Shown here: piece by piece, positions 16,526 through 25,845 of the stretch
How the letters are laid out: every line of letters begins with the position of its first letter
How positions within the stretch are numbered: the stretch's first letter is position 1
Source of the DNA: Alloalcanivorax mobilis
GTDB taxonomy: Bacteria > Pseudomonadota > Gammaproteobacteria > Pseudomonadales > Alcanivoracaceae
Length of the DNA: 64,000 nt
Direction of reading: 5' to 3'
NCBI RefSeq assembly: GCF_002864685.1
Contig: NZ_NMQZ01000007.1
Location: 1-64,000 of the forward strand
The notes under the pieces: generated by a model
What the model saw: only the letters and a program-made list of their open reading frames with translations
Databases searched by the model: none
What the model was told of the DNA's origin: nothing
Program-made: the position numbers and the translations under genes

Positions 16526-17086
16526 ATGAGCGAACGCATTCTGCGATTGGATAAAGCCGGAACACCGGTGGAATGGCTGGATTGGCAAGCCGCCGCGGTG
16601 CTCTACGCGCGTGGTCTGGTCACCTGGACCCTGGGCGATGTGATCTATCGCCTGCAGGGTGGCATCAGCCGCTTTACCGGTGATCGCTCCCGCTTGCAGT
16701 TGCATTCGATCATCGCCTGTGAGGGCCTGGCCAGCCCGCGCCGCCGTACCCTTGCACCGCTGACCAACCGCGCGCTGTTCCGCCGCGATCAGCACCTGTG
16801 CCTGTATTGCGGCAAACCGTTTCCCGAATCCAGGCTTACCCGCGATCACATTCGCCCCACCTCACGCGGCGGCAAGGACCACTGGCTGAACGTGGTCGCC
16901 GCCTGCCGGCGCTGTAACCAGCACAAGGGCAATCGCCTGCTGGAAGAGATCAACATGGACCTGATGGCGCTGCCCTATGTGCCGAACATGGCCGAGTATC
17001 TGGCGCTGATTAACAGCCATCGCATTCGTGGTGATCAGATGGAGTTCTTGCGCAATCAGTTTGGTAAGGACAGTCGGTTGCTTTGA
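16526..17086 (+). CDS. HNH endonuclease family protein
   Basis: 186-residue protein with a C-terminal HNH nuclease module: CLYCGKPF and CRRCNQHKGN give the two zinc CxxC pairs, with RDHIRP (first His), WLNVV (Asn) and NQHKGNR (last His) in order. The N-terminal half (WQAAAVLYARGLVTW) is typical of a widespread housekeeping-like HNH family in proteobacteria and not of restriction enzymes. No methyltransferase or phage gene is nearby. The start is the ATG after GAGGT; a longer frame upstream is not supported. The cellular role is unknown. Confidence 0.85.
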   Translation: MSERILRLDKAGTPVEWLDWQAAAVLYARGLVTWTLGDVIYRLQGGISRFTGDRSRLQLHSIIACEGLASPRRRTLAPLTNRALFRRDQHLCLYCGKPFPESRLTRDHIRPTSRGGKDHWLNVVAACRRCNQHKGNRLLEEINMDLMALPYVPNMAEYLALINSHRIRGDQMEFLRNQFGKDSRLL

Positions 17087-17097
17087 CGCGGGATGGC

Positions 17098-17178
17098 GAC
17101 AAGCCGCAAGCCGCAAGCCAAAAAACTCCGGCTGAAATCGGAAGGGTTGGGCGCTTTGCTGTTCGGCTGTCGCTTGTC
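17098..17178. repeat. Small inverted heptamer repeat (AAGCCGC type)
   Basis: GACAAGCCGCAAGCCGCAAG begins at 17098; the array GAC-AAGCCGC-AAGCCGC-AAGCC runs to 17119. It is answered 45 bases later by GGCTGTC-GCTTGTC (17165-17178), the reverse complement of two related 7-base units. This gives a hairpin with 7-base periodic arms just after the HNH stop codon, similar in design to the GTTRAAA elements at 59 and 62 kb. Confidence 0.55.
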
Positions 17179-17221
17179 AGAAACTGCGCTGCGCTCTTGC
17201 GTTCGGGTTAAAACCCGACAT

Positions 17222-17480
17222 CAAAAAAAACGGCGCCCAGAGGACGCCGATGAATCGTTTGGCTCGGGAGAGCTATCACGGAGTAAAACTCCGGAGCCGA
17301 CGGATGGGACCTCGTCGACACAAGAAGTATCTCTGTGACCGGGTTCAAAAACATTCGCTGTACAGACGTGCACAGCGGGGCCCGGTGGTCAATTGTTGGG
17401 CACGAACCCCCGCAGCGCGGTCCTTTGACGATGCTCGGGAGGTCGCTCTGGTGTTTTCGGAATGCCCGATCAACGCTTTT
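17222..17480 (-). ncRNA. Candidate structured small RNA on minus strand
   Basis: About 260 gene-free bases that end, on the minus strand, in a strong intrinsic terminator although no minus-strand protein gene lies upstream. Several stems can be drawn: CGCTGT/ACAGCG around 17356-17376, GGGTTC/GAACCC (17341-17346 with 17404-17409), CGGAG/CTCCG around 17280-17294 inside GGCTC/GAGCC. I looked for the landmark words of 4.5S, RNase P and tmRNA and did not find them; 6S RNA could not be excluded. The 5' end and promoter are not clear. Confidence 0.33.
17223..17249 (-). terminator. Strong rho-independent terminator, minus strand
   Basis: Minus-strand reading gives CGGCGTCC-TCT-GGGCGCCG, an 8-bp stem with one G-U pair, followed at once by eight T residues. 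It is the clearest intrinsic terminator in the window and points to a minus-strand transcript between here and about 17.5 kb. Confidence 0.8.
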
Positions 17481-17482
17481 TT

Positions 17483-17875
17483 TCTTTGGTTAGGCAGGCG
17501 CTGACGCACTCCGAAAGAGGGGTGGGGTTCTCTGACTGATCAGTCGCAAAGCCACGCGGCACAAGACCTGGCCGATCGGATCATCGGTTGGTGGCCGGCT
17601 TGCCGAGGGCGCGCACGGGTCGGCCGGGCTCGCCGACGATCCGAGCGCGTGGACCGGGGGGCCAGCGTCCGACCCGGCGCCCGGCCCGGCAAAAAAGGGG
17701 ACAGATAAAAGAGGAAAAGTGAGCATGTGTACACTTAGTGGCAAGAGCGGCCCGCTGTCCGCCGTGGGTTGCCGTCAGGCGATTTTTGCAAGCGGCATCC
17801 GATAACCCCGTGGGCCAATTGTGCTACCTTTTTGCCTTTGTGCTTCCCCTCCACAACGATAAGGCGACCAAAGGA
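17483..17875. other. Gene-free region upstream of alpha-2-macroglobulin gene
   Basis: No supported protein gene. It holds a perfect 12-bp palindrome GACTGATCAGTC (17534-17545), a long imperfect inverted repeat (GGATCATCGG near 17577 with CCGACGATCC near 17632), and at 17696-17711 the word GGGGACAGATAAAAG, which resembles motifs I associate with REP-associated elements. The macroglobulin promoter should lie near its 3' end. A longer frame into this region from 17738 is rejected because the lipoprotein signal begins at 17876. Confidence 0.4.
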
Positions 17876-20800
17876 ATGCGAAGCTTCGTTCTCGGCCTGG
17901 CCCTGCTGACATTGCTGCTGAGCGGCTGCGATCCGGCTCCCGAACCGCCCGCCAGTGAGACCCAGGCGGCGCAGCCGCCGCCGACGGAGCCAGTGACCCG
18001 TGTTGATGATCGCTGGCTGGAGCATCTCGAGAGCTACCCGCGCGGCGAGGTGAGCGCCCGCGCGCCCCTGGTGGTGCGCTTTAATCATCCGGTGGTGGAT
18101 CAGAGCGCGGTGGGCAAACCCGCCAAAGGGGTGGCGCGGCTGACCCCGGCGCCGCCGTTCGAGGCTGTGTTCACCGCGCCCGAGGTCTTGGAAATCCGGC
18201 CCCGTGAGCCGTTGCCGGCGGCGCGCGCGATTCAGCTGACCCTTTATCCACAGGCCTTTTCCGGTATTGATGACAGTCTGCCGCCGTTGCAAAGCCGCGT
18301 TGCGGTGATCAAGCAGCAACTGGCGGTGAGAGTGGACGCGCTGGCCCCTGCCGATGATGACACCATGGTTCTGCGCGGGCGCCTGGAGAGCCGCGACCGG
18401 GCCGACGCCGGGCCGCTGGAAAAAACCCTGAGTGCCGGCCAGGGCGAGCGCGCCTTGAATATTGAATGGCGCCACGACGCCGCCGGCCTGAGCCACGATT
18501 TCACCGTCACCGGTATCGAGCGCTCTGATCAGGCTCCGCCGGTGCGGCTGCGCTGGAACGGCGAGCCGTTGGGCGTGGCGGAGCAGGGCGAACATCAATA
18601 CCCGGTGCCGGCGGCCGGGCAATTCGCGGTCACCACGGTGCGCACGGTGGGGTACCCGCAGCCGCATTTGCAGGTGCAGTTTTCCGAAGCGCTGATGGGT
18701 GATCAGAACACCGCCGGGCTGGTCACCGTGAACGGCGCCGATGCGCGCGTACGCATTGATGGCAGCCGGCTGCTGGTTTATCCGCCGGCTCCGACCGGCG
18801 ATGACCATGCCGACGGCGATGACGCGCTCACGTTGAAGATCGCCGCCGGGTTGCGCAGCGCTTCGCGGGCTCGCCTGGAAACCCCCTATCAGCGCGCGTT
18901 TACCCTGAGCCTGGCCAAACCGGGCGTGCGCTTCGTTGGCGAGGGCTCGATCCTGCCCAACGGCAAGACGCTGAGTGTGCCGTTCGAGGCGGTGGCCACG
19001 CGGGCGGTGCAGGTGCAGGCGTTCGAGATTTTCGAGAACAACATCACCCGCTATCTGCAAAACCACTCGCTGGCCGGTGACTATCCGGATACCTCCAGTG
19101 GCCGTTATCTGTGGCAGAAAACCCTGACCCTGCCGCCCGATGGCGACGGCGATTGGCACCGCTACCGGCTCGACCTGAGCGAACTGATGGCGCGCCACCC
19201 GAACGGGCTGGTGTTGCTGACCCTGAAGGTGGACGCCAGCGCCATCAACTATCAGTGCCCCGGCGACGCGCCGGCCTATCGCGCCGAACTGCCGGACGAT
19301 TACGAAGGCCCGGGCCAGGAAGAGCAGGGCGCCGATCGCCTGGCCAGCTACTACCGCGACGCCGGTTACCTGAGCTGGCGCGACCGTGACGACCCCTGCG
19401 CGGACGCCTATTACGCCTACAACGACCGGGTCGAATCCAGCCGCGCTTTTCTCGCCTCGAACCTGGGCTTGATCGCCAAGCGCGGCGAAAACGACCATCT
19501 CACCGTGATCGCCACCGAACTGGACAGCAACCGCGCCGCCGCCGACGTCAAAGTGGCGGTCTACAATTTTCAGCACCAGCGCATCGGCGATGGCGTCACC
19601 AACAGCAGCGGCGAAACCACCCTGGCGCTTTCCGGCACACCGTTCTACCTGGTCGCTCGCCAAGGCGATGACCGTGGCTATCTGAAACTGGCGCGCAATC
19701 TGGCGTTGCCCACCAACCAGTTCAACACCGGCGGTGAACGGGTTCGCGAAGGTCTTAAGGGGTTTTTCTACGGCGAGCGTGACGTCTGGCGCCCGGGCGA
19801 CGATATCCATCTGACGTTCGTGTTGGGCGATCCGCGCAACCGCATTCCCGATGACCACCCGCTGACCCTGGATTGGTTCGACCCCCGTGGCAACAAGGTG
19901 GCCAGCTACAGCAATGACAAACCGGTGGGCCAGTTTTACGCCTTTACTCTGAAGACCTCGGAAGACGCCCCCACCGGCAATTGGCGGGCGGTGGCGCGCA
20001 TCGGCGAGCGTTATTTCGACACCAGCCTGCGGGTGGAGGCGATCAAACCCAATCATCTGAAGATCGATTTGCAGACCGCCGACACCCTGAACAGCGGCGA
20101 CAACCCGGTCACACTGCACGCGCAATGGCTCAATGGCGCCCGCGCCGGCGGCCTCAAGACGGACGTGAAAGCACGGCTGGTGACTCGCGCCACCCGTTTC
20201 CAGGGGTACGATGGTTTTGTCTTCGACGATCCCACCCGGGCCTTGCAGGCGGAGCCGTTCACCGCCTTCGAGGGCACGCTGGACAACGCCGGTGACGCCC
20301 GTTTCCCATTAACGGTGCCGGACATTACACCGCCGGGCATGGTCAGCGCCTTTGTCACCACCCGGGTGTTTGAAAACAGCGGCGATTACAGCACCCAGAT
20401 TCGCAGCCTGGCGGTGGCGCCCTACCAGCACTGGGTGGGCCTGCGCGTGCCCAAGGGCAGCGGCTGGGGCGATTCCCTGGGCCGCGACAAAGACCACGAA
20501 ATCGGCTTTCTGACCCTCAACGGCGACGGCAAGCCGGAAGCCGGGCGAGCGTTGACGTTGAGCGTGTACCGCATTGACTGGCGCTGGTGGTGGGACCAAG
20601 GCAGCGACAATCTGACCAGTTTCATCAGCGACCCGCACACCGAAAAGCTCAGCGAAACCCGCCTCACCAGCGATGCTCAGGGCCGTGCCGAGTGGACGTT
20701 GAAAGGGCAGGATTATGAATGGGGCCGGCACCTGCTGCGGGTCTGTGAAGCCGATGGCGACCATTGCAGCGCCCAGGCGGTCTATCTGGGCTGGAGCGGA

Positions 20801-23446
20801 GATCGAGGCGCCGGTGGCGACGCCGCTACCCGGCTGGCGCTGTCCACCGATAAAGACCAGTACCAGGTCGGCGAAACCGCCCGCGTGCAAGTGCCGGTGA
20901 GCGGCGCCGGGCGGCTGCTGGTGAGCCTGGAAAACGGCGCGCGCATGCTCAAGCACTATTGGGTCAAAGTGCCCGGTGAGCGCGAAACGCTGACCCTGGA
21001 GGTGCCGGTCAGTGCCGACATGGCGCCGAACGTGTACGTGCACGTGACGCTGCTGCAACCGCACAGTGGCCGCGATAACGACCGGCCGATCCGCCTTTAC
21101 GGTATCGCCCCGCTGATGGTGGACGACCCGGCCACGCGCCTGACGCCAACCCTGAAGGCACCCGCCGAGGTCCGCCCGCAAAGCACCCTGGCGGTGAGCG
21201 TGGCCGAGAAACAGGGGCGGCCGATGACCTATACCCTGGCGGTGGTCGACGAGGGCCTGCTGGGGATCACCAACTTCGCCACCCCGCGTCCCCACGACGC
21301 CTTTTACCAGCGCGAGGCGCTGGGCGTGTTGACCTGGGATCTGTTCGATCAGGTGGTGGGCGCCTACGGCGGCCAGTTGGATCAGCTGCTGGCACTGGGC
21401 GGCTCCGACGCGCTCCAGGATGGCAAAGAGAAGCAGCGGCGGCGCTTCCCGCCGGTGGTGCGTTTTCTGGGGCCGTTCCAGCTCGCCAAGGGCGAAACCC
21501 GGCAGCACCAGATCGAGTTGCCCGCCTACATGGGCCAGGTGCGCGTGATGGTGGTGGCCGGCGACGGCCGCGCCTACGGCCACGCCGACCAAGACGTCAC
21601 CGTGACCCAGCCGCTCACCCTGCTGGCGACCCTGCCCCGGGTGCTGGGCCCCGGTGAGCGGCTGGATCTGCCGGTGACGGTGTTCGCCACCACGCCGGAG
21701 ATCAACACGGTCACTTTGACGGCGCAGGCGCAGGCGCCGGTGAGCGTCACCGACGGCGAGGCCACGCTCACCTTCAGCGAGCCCGGGGACGACATCGCCC
21801 GGCTCGGGCTGAGCACCGGCGACGGCGTGGGCAGCGCGGCGGTGACGGTGAGCGCCGCCGCCGGCGACCACCACGCCAGCGAAACCGTCAACATTCCGGT
21901 GCGCGCGCCCAACCCGCCGACCACTCGAGAGACGGCAAAACTGCTGGAGGCGGGCGCCAGCGCCACGCTCAAGGCGGTGCCGCACGGCATCGCCGGCACC
22001 AACCGCACCTGGCTGACGGTCAGCAGCCTGCCGGCGATGGGGCTGGAGCGGCGCCTGGATTATCTGATGGCGTACCCGCACGGCTGCATCGAGCAGACGG
22101 TCTCGTCGGTGTTCCCGCAGTTGTATCTCAATCGCCTGGTGGCGCTGGACCCGGGGCAACAAGAGCAGGTTCAGCGCAACGTGGACGCCGGCATTCAGCG
22201 CCTGCGGCGCTTTCAGCTCAGCGACGGCGCCTTCAGTTATTGGCCCGGCAGCGGCCAGGCCAGCGATTGGGGCGGTTCCTACGCCGGTCATTTTCTGCTT
22301 GAGGCACGCCGCCTGGGGTACGCGGTGCCCGACGATCTGATCGCGCCGTGGCTGGAGTATCAGCGCCGCGTTGGCCAGAGCCCCGGGCAGTATCCGTGGG
22401 AATGGTCGGCCCAGGCCTATCGTCTGTACACCCTGGCGCTCGCCGGTGAGCCGGAAGTGGGCGCCATGAACCGCCTGCGCGAGGCGCTTGATGCCGGGCT
22501 CAAGGACAGCCGTCACGGCGCCGCCGGCTATTACGCCAGCCGTTGGCTGCTGGCCGCCGCCTACCAGCAGATGGGCCTGGTGGACGTGGCCGGCACGCTG
22601 ATCCAGGGGGCCGGCGATCCGGTCGCCTACGCCCGCCCTGGCCCCACCTACGGCTCCACCCTGCGCGATCAGGCCATTGAGCTGCGCGTGCGCGACGCGC
22701 GCGGCGACAGTGAAGGCGCCTGGCGCACCGCCCGGGCGGTGGCCGGGCAACTCGCCTCGCGGCAGTGGTATTCCACGCAAAGCACCGCCTGGGCGCTGAT
22801 GGCGATGGCGCGCTTCGCCGGTGGACAAGACGGCGAGCAGGGCTACTCGTTCGCCTGGCGTCAGGGCCAGGGTGATTGGCAGAGCATCACCAGCCAGGCG
22901 CCGCTGTTCAGGCAGGCGCTGGAGCTGGCGGAGCAGGGTAGCGACATCGAAATTCGTAACGACAGTGAGCGGCGCCTGTTCGGCACCGTGACCACGGTGG
23001 GCACCCCCGCGCCGGGCCATGAACAGGCGACCAGCCAGGGCCTCGGCCTGAACGTGCGCTTCCAATCGCTGGACGGCAAAACCCTGGACCCGGCGCGCCT
23101 GCCCCTGGGCACGGATTTCTCCGCCACGGTCACGGTCACCAACCGCAGCGGCCATGCCCTGGAAAACCTCGCCCTGACCCAGGTGATGCCGTCCGGCTGG
23201 CAGATCGGCGAGAGCCGTCTGGCCGGCGACCAACAGGCGGCGCCCCTGGATTACCGGGATGTCCGTGACGACCGGGTGCTGAGCTACTTTTCGCTGGCCG
23301 CCGGCGAGAGCCGCCAATATACGGTCAGCCTGAATGCCTCGTTCGCCGGGCGCTTCTACCTGCCCGGCTGGCAGGTGGAAGCGATGTACGACGGCGCGGT
23401 GCGCGCTCTGAGCGCGGGCAAGTGGGTGGAGGTAAGCGGCGATTAA
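17876..23446 (+). CDS. Alpha-2-macroglobulin family lipoprotein with thioester (YfhM type)
   Basis: 1856-residue envelope protein. The N-terminus is a lipoprotein signal (LLLSGC, Cys18), with Asp at +2, which favours inner-membrane retention. Tandem macroglobulin domains fill the first two thirds, and GCIEQ places the reactive thioester at Cys1404-Gln1407 in the alpha-helical complement-like domain (QLSDGAFSYWPG, DWGGSYAGHFL). Bacterial A2M traps attacking proteases in the periplasm, and the thioester links to them covalently. It is followed directly by pbpC, the classic partner that repairs peptidoglycan after attack. The start is an ATG after AAAGGA. Length is somewhat above the roughly 1650 residues of E. 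coli YfhM. Confidence 0.93.
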   Translation: MRSFVLGLALLTLLLSGCDPAPEPPASETQAAQPPPTEPVTRVDDRWLEHLESYPRGEVSARAPLVVRFNHPVVDQSAVGKPAKGVARLTPAPPFEAVFTAPEVLEIRPREPLPAARAIQLTLYPQAFSGIDDSLPPLQSRVAVIKQQLAVRVDALAPADDDTMVLRGRLESRDRADAGPLEKTLSAGQGERALNIEWRHDAAGLSHDFTVTGIERSDQAPPVRLRWNGEPLGVAEQGEHQYPVPAAGQFAVTTVRTVGYPQPHLQVQFSEALMGDQNTAGLVTVNGADARVRIDGSRLLVYPPAPTGDDHADGDDALTLKIAAGLRSASRARLETPYQRAFTLSLAKPGVRFVGEGSILPNGKTLSVPFEAVATRAVQVQAFEIFENNITRYLQNHSLAGDYPDTSSGRYLWQKTLTLPPDGDGDWHRYRLDLSELMARHPNGLVLLTLKVDASAINYQCPGDAPAYRAELPDDYEGPGQEEQGADRLASYYRDAGYLSWRDRDDPCADAYYAYNDRVESSRAFLASNLGLIAKRGENDHLTVIATELDSNRAAADVKVAVYNFQHQRIGDGVTNSSGETTLALSGTPFYLVARQGDDRGYLKLARNLALPTNQFNTGGERVREGLKGFFYGERDVWRPGDDIHLTFVLGDPRNRIPDDHPLTLDWFDPRGNKVASYSNDKPVGQFYAFTLKTSEDAPTGNWRAVARIGERYFDTSLRVEAIKPNHLKIDLQTADTLNSGDNPVTLHAQWLNGARAGGLKTDVKARLVTRATRFQGYDGFVFDDPTRALQAEPFTAFEGTLDNAGDARFPLTVPDITPPGMVSAFVTTRVFENSGDYSTQIRSLAVAPYQHWVGLRVPKGSGWGDSLGRDKDHEIGFLTLNGDGKPEAGRALTLSVYRIDWRWWWDQGSDNLTSFISDPHTEKLSETRLTSDAQGRAEWTLKGQDYEWGRHLLRVCEADGDHCSAQAVYLGWSGDRGAGGDAATRLALSTDKDQYQVGETARVQVPVSGAGRLLVSLENGARMLKHYWVKVPGERETLTLEVPVSADMAPNVYVHVTLLQPHSGRDNDRPIRLYGIAPLMVDDPATRLTPTLKAPAEVRPQSTLAVSVAEKQGRPMTYTLAVVDEGLLGITNFATPRPHDAFYQREALGVLTWDLFDQVVGAYGGQLDQLLALGGSDALQDGKEKQRRRFPPVVRFLGPFQLAKGETRQHQIELPAYMGQVRVMVVAGDGRAYGHADQDVTVTQPLTLLATLPRVLGPGERLDLPVTVFATTPEINTVTLTAQAQAPVSVTDGEATLTFSEPGDDIARLGLSTGDGVGSAAVTVSAAAGDHHASETVNIPVRAPNPPTTRETAKLLEAGASATLKAVPHGIAGTNRTWLTVSSLPAMGLERRLDYLMAYPHGCIEQTVSSVFPQLYLNRLVALDPGQQEQVQRNVDAGIQRLRRFQLSDGAFSYWPGSGQASDWGGSYAGHFLLEARRLGYAVPDDLIAPWLEYQRRVGQSPGQYPWEWSAQAYRLYTLALAGEPEVGAMNRLREALDAGLKDSRHGAAGYYASRWLLAAAYQQMGLVDVAGTLIQGAGDPVAYARPGPTYGSTLRDQAIELRVRDARGDSEGAWRTARAVAGQLASRQWYSTQSTAWALMAMARFAGGQDGEQGYSFAWRQGQGDWQSITSQAPLFRQALELAEQGSDIEIRNDSERRLFGTVTTVGTPAPGHEQATSQGLGLNVRFQSLDGKTLDPARLPLGTDFSATVTVTNRSGHALENLALTQVMPSGWQIGESRLAGDQQAAPLDYRDVRDDRVLSYFSLAAGESRQYTVSLNASFAGRFYLPGWQVEAMYDGAVRALSAGKWVEVSGD

Positions 23447-23453
23447 ACGGTGG

Positions 23454-25763
23454 TTGAAGGTGCTGGCGGGGCTGGCCGCCGCCACGCTGCTGGCGGCCCT
23501 TGCCTGGCTGCAACTGACGCCGCTGCCGGCGGCCCTGACCGGCGGTGATTACGCCACGCTGATGCTGGATCGCCACGGCCGGCCGCTGGCGGCGCGCATC
23601 GCCGCCGACCAGCAGTGGCGTTTCGCGCCGTTGCAGCGGATGCCGGACAAATACCGGCAGGCGCTGCTGACCTTCGAGGATCGGCGCTTTTATTGGCATC
23701 CGGGGATCGATCCGCTCGCCATTGGCCGGGCGGCGCTGGCCAATGCCCGTGCCGGCCACGTGGTCAGCGGTGGCTCCACCGTGACCATGCAACTGGCGCG
23801 TCTGCTGCGCGATGATCCGCCGCGCACCCTGGCGGAGAAAGCCAGCGAGGCGTTGCTGGCGGTGCGGCTCGAATGGCACCTGGACAAACCACGTATTCTC
23901 GCCGAATACGCCAGCCGGGCGCCGTTCGGTGGCAATACCGTGGGGCTGCGGGCGGCGTCCTGGCGCTATTTTCAACGGGCCCCGGACGCGCTGAGCTGGG
24001 CCGAGGCGGCGTTGCTGGCGGTGCTGCCCAACAGCCCGGCGCTGATTCATCCGGGCCGGGATCGGGCGCGGCTGCTGGCCAAACGCAACGCCCTGCTGGC
24101 CACCCTGCGCCAGCGCGGCGTCCTCGATGCCGCCGACCTGCGCCTGGCGCGGCTGGAGCCGCTGCCGCGCCTGCACGGCGTGCCGCAACTGGCCCCGCGC
24201 CTGATGGATTCACTGGCCGCCGCCCCCGGCGCCAGCCCGCTGTTGCGCACCACCCTGGACGCCGCGTTGCAAGGCCGGGTGGCGGAGCTGGCCGGCCAGC
24301 ACGGCCGCCGCCTCGCCCGTGAGGGAGTGCACAACCTGGCGGTGGTGGTGATCGATCACCGCGATCTGCAAGTGCGCGCCTATCTGGGCAACGTCAGCCA
24401 CGGCGACCCGCTCACCTACGGCGCGGCGGTGGACATCGCCCGCCGGCCGCGCTCCACCGGCAGCGTGCTCAAACCGCTGCTGTACGGTCTGATGCTCGAC
24501 GCTGGCCTGATTCTGCCGGATACCCTGGTGGCGGATCTGCCCACTAATTACGGCGGCTACAGCCCGGAGAACTTTGATCGTGAGTACCGCGGCGCGGTGC
24601 CCGCCCACGAGGCGTTGTCCCGTTCCCTGAACATTCCGGCGGTGCGCATGCTGCGCGGTTACGGGGTCGGCCGCTTCCAGGACCAGCTCACCGCCATGGG
24701 CATGAGCACCCTGTTCCGTTCCGCCGACGATTACGGTCTGACCTTGGTGCTGGGCGGTGCCGAGGGCAGCCTGTTTGAACTCACCTCGATCTATGCGCGG
24801 CTGTTCGCCACCGCCCGCGATGGCCAGGCGGCGCCGGTGGGTGTGCTCAGCGATTGGCCAGCGGTGGCCGAGCCGTTTCCGATCAGCGCCGGCGCCGCCT
24901 GGCTGACCCTGGATGCCTTGCGCGACGTGGCCCGGCCGGGCACCGCCCGGCAGTGGCGCCTGTACCGTTCCAGCCAGCCGATCGCCTGGAAAACAGGCAC
25001 CAGCTATGGGCTGCGTGATGCCTGGGCGATCGGCAGCAACGGCCAATACACGGTGGGGGTGTGGGCCGGCAACGGCAACGGCGAGCCGGCGCCCAGCCTG
25101 GGCGCCGCCACCACCGCCGCGCCGCTGATGCTGGATATCTTCAGCCTGCTGGGCCCGGCGCGCTGGCCGCCGGCGCCCCTGGATCAGCTGAAAAGCGTGC
25201 GCGTGTGCGCGGACGATGGCTATCTGGCCGGTGGCCGCTGCCAGGACAAGGAAGCGCTGGCGCCGCTGCACAGTCATTTCCAGCGGGTGACACCCCACCA
25301 TCGCCGCATACAACTGGACGCCAATGGGCAGCGCGTGCACGGCGGGTGCGAAGCGGTGGCGCGCATGCACGGCCGCGACTGGTTCGTGCTGCCGCCGGCC
25401 CAGGCCTGGTTCTACCGGCTGCGCCACCCGGAATACCGGCCGCTGCCGGCCTGGCGGGCGGATTGCGTGGCCGGCGCCCGCGCCCTTGATCCGCATCCAC
25501 CGATGGCGTTGATCTACCCCCACGCCGGGGCAGCGCTGTATTTACCCCGGGAAATGGGCGGGCGCCCCGGCCAGGCGGTGTTCCGGGTGGTCCATGAGCG
25601 CCCCGGCGCGCGCCTGTTCTGGCACCTGGACGACCGCTATCTGGGCGTCACCGAGCATTTCCACGAATGGGCGTTGCGCGCCGATCCGGGCTGGCACACC
25701 CTGACCCTGGTGGACGACCAGGGCTTCCGCCTGGTGGGGCGCTTCAAGGTGCTGGGCGACTGA
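23454..25763 (+). CDS. pbpC: Penicillin-binding protein 1C
   Basis: 769-residue bifunctional peptidoglycan synthase anchored by one N-terminal helix. The glycosyltransferase domain shows FEDRRFYWHPG (catalytic Glu), GGSTVTMQLAR and NRAPFGG-like RAPFGGNT; the transpeptidase domain has SVLK (Ser337), SLN and KTGTSYG; a PBP1C C-terminal domain follows from about 680. It pairs with the upstream alpha-2-macroglobulin. The first conventional start is the TTG used here, which is 18 bases from the GGAGG at 23428. An ATT codon at 23442, overlapping the upstream TAA, is better spaced and would add KRW-type residues; see findings. Confidence 0.92.
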   Translation: MKVLAGLAAATLLAALAWLQLTPLPAALTGGDYATLMLDRHGRPLAARIAADQQWRFAPLQRMPDKYRQALLTFEDRRFYWHPGIDPLAIGRAALANARAGHVVSGGSTVTMQLARLLRDDPPRTLAEKASEALLAVRLEWHLDKPRILAEYASRAPFGGNTVGLRAASWRYFQRAPDALSWAEAALLAVLPNSPALIHPGRDRARLLAKRNALLATLRQRGVLDAADLRLARLEPLPRLHGVPQLAPRLMDSLAAAPGASPLLRTTLDAALQGRVAELAGQHGRRLAREGVHNLAVVVIDHRDLQVRAYLGNVSHGDPLTYGAAVDIARRPRSTGSVLKPLLYGLMLDAGLILPDTLVADLPTNYGGYSPENFDREYRGAVPAHEALSRSLNIPAVRMLRGYGVGRFQDQLTAMGMSTLFRSADDYGLTLVLGGAEGSLFELTSIYARLFATARDGQAAPVGVLSDWPAVAEPFPISAGAAWLTLDALRDVARPGTARQWRLYRSSQPIAWKTGTSYGLRDAWAIGSNGQYTVGVWAGNGNGEPAPSLGAATTAAPLMLDIFSLLGPARWPPAPLDQLKSVRVCADDGYLAGGRCQDKEALAPLHSHFQRVTPHHRRIQLDANGQRVHGGCEAVARMHGRDWFVLPPAQAWFYRLRHPEYRPLPAWRADCVAGARALDPHPPMALIYPHAGAALYLPREMGGRPGQAVFRVVHERPGARLFWHLDDRYLGVTEHFHEWALRADPGWHTLTLVDDQGFRLVGRFKVLGD

Positions 25764-25845
25764 GGGCGGTCCCGGCTTCACTCGCCGTTCTCCCGTTGAT
25801 CGCGACACTGCTGTCTCGACAAGGTCAATCGACGAGGACTCCCCG

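Noticed and set aside
17250-17504. Plus-strand 84-residue frame (starts MNRLARESYHG) and a 48-residue minus-strand frame in the structured region
   Set aside because: Neither has a ribosome site or family character, and both run through hairpins; the minus-strand one reads through the terminator. An RNA gene explains the region better.
17696-17711. GGGGACAGATAAAAG word suggesting an IS/RAYT end
   Set aside because: A single short word without a partner end, target duplication or transposase; noted only as part of the gene-free region.
20309-23485. Very long minus-strand open frames opposite the alpha-2-macroglobulin gene (also 17735-20125)
   Set aside because: GC-rich codon usage on the plus strand leaves antisense frames open. 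The translations are repetitive His/Gln/Gly-rich sequence without domains, and the plus strand has clear family motifs.
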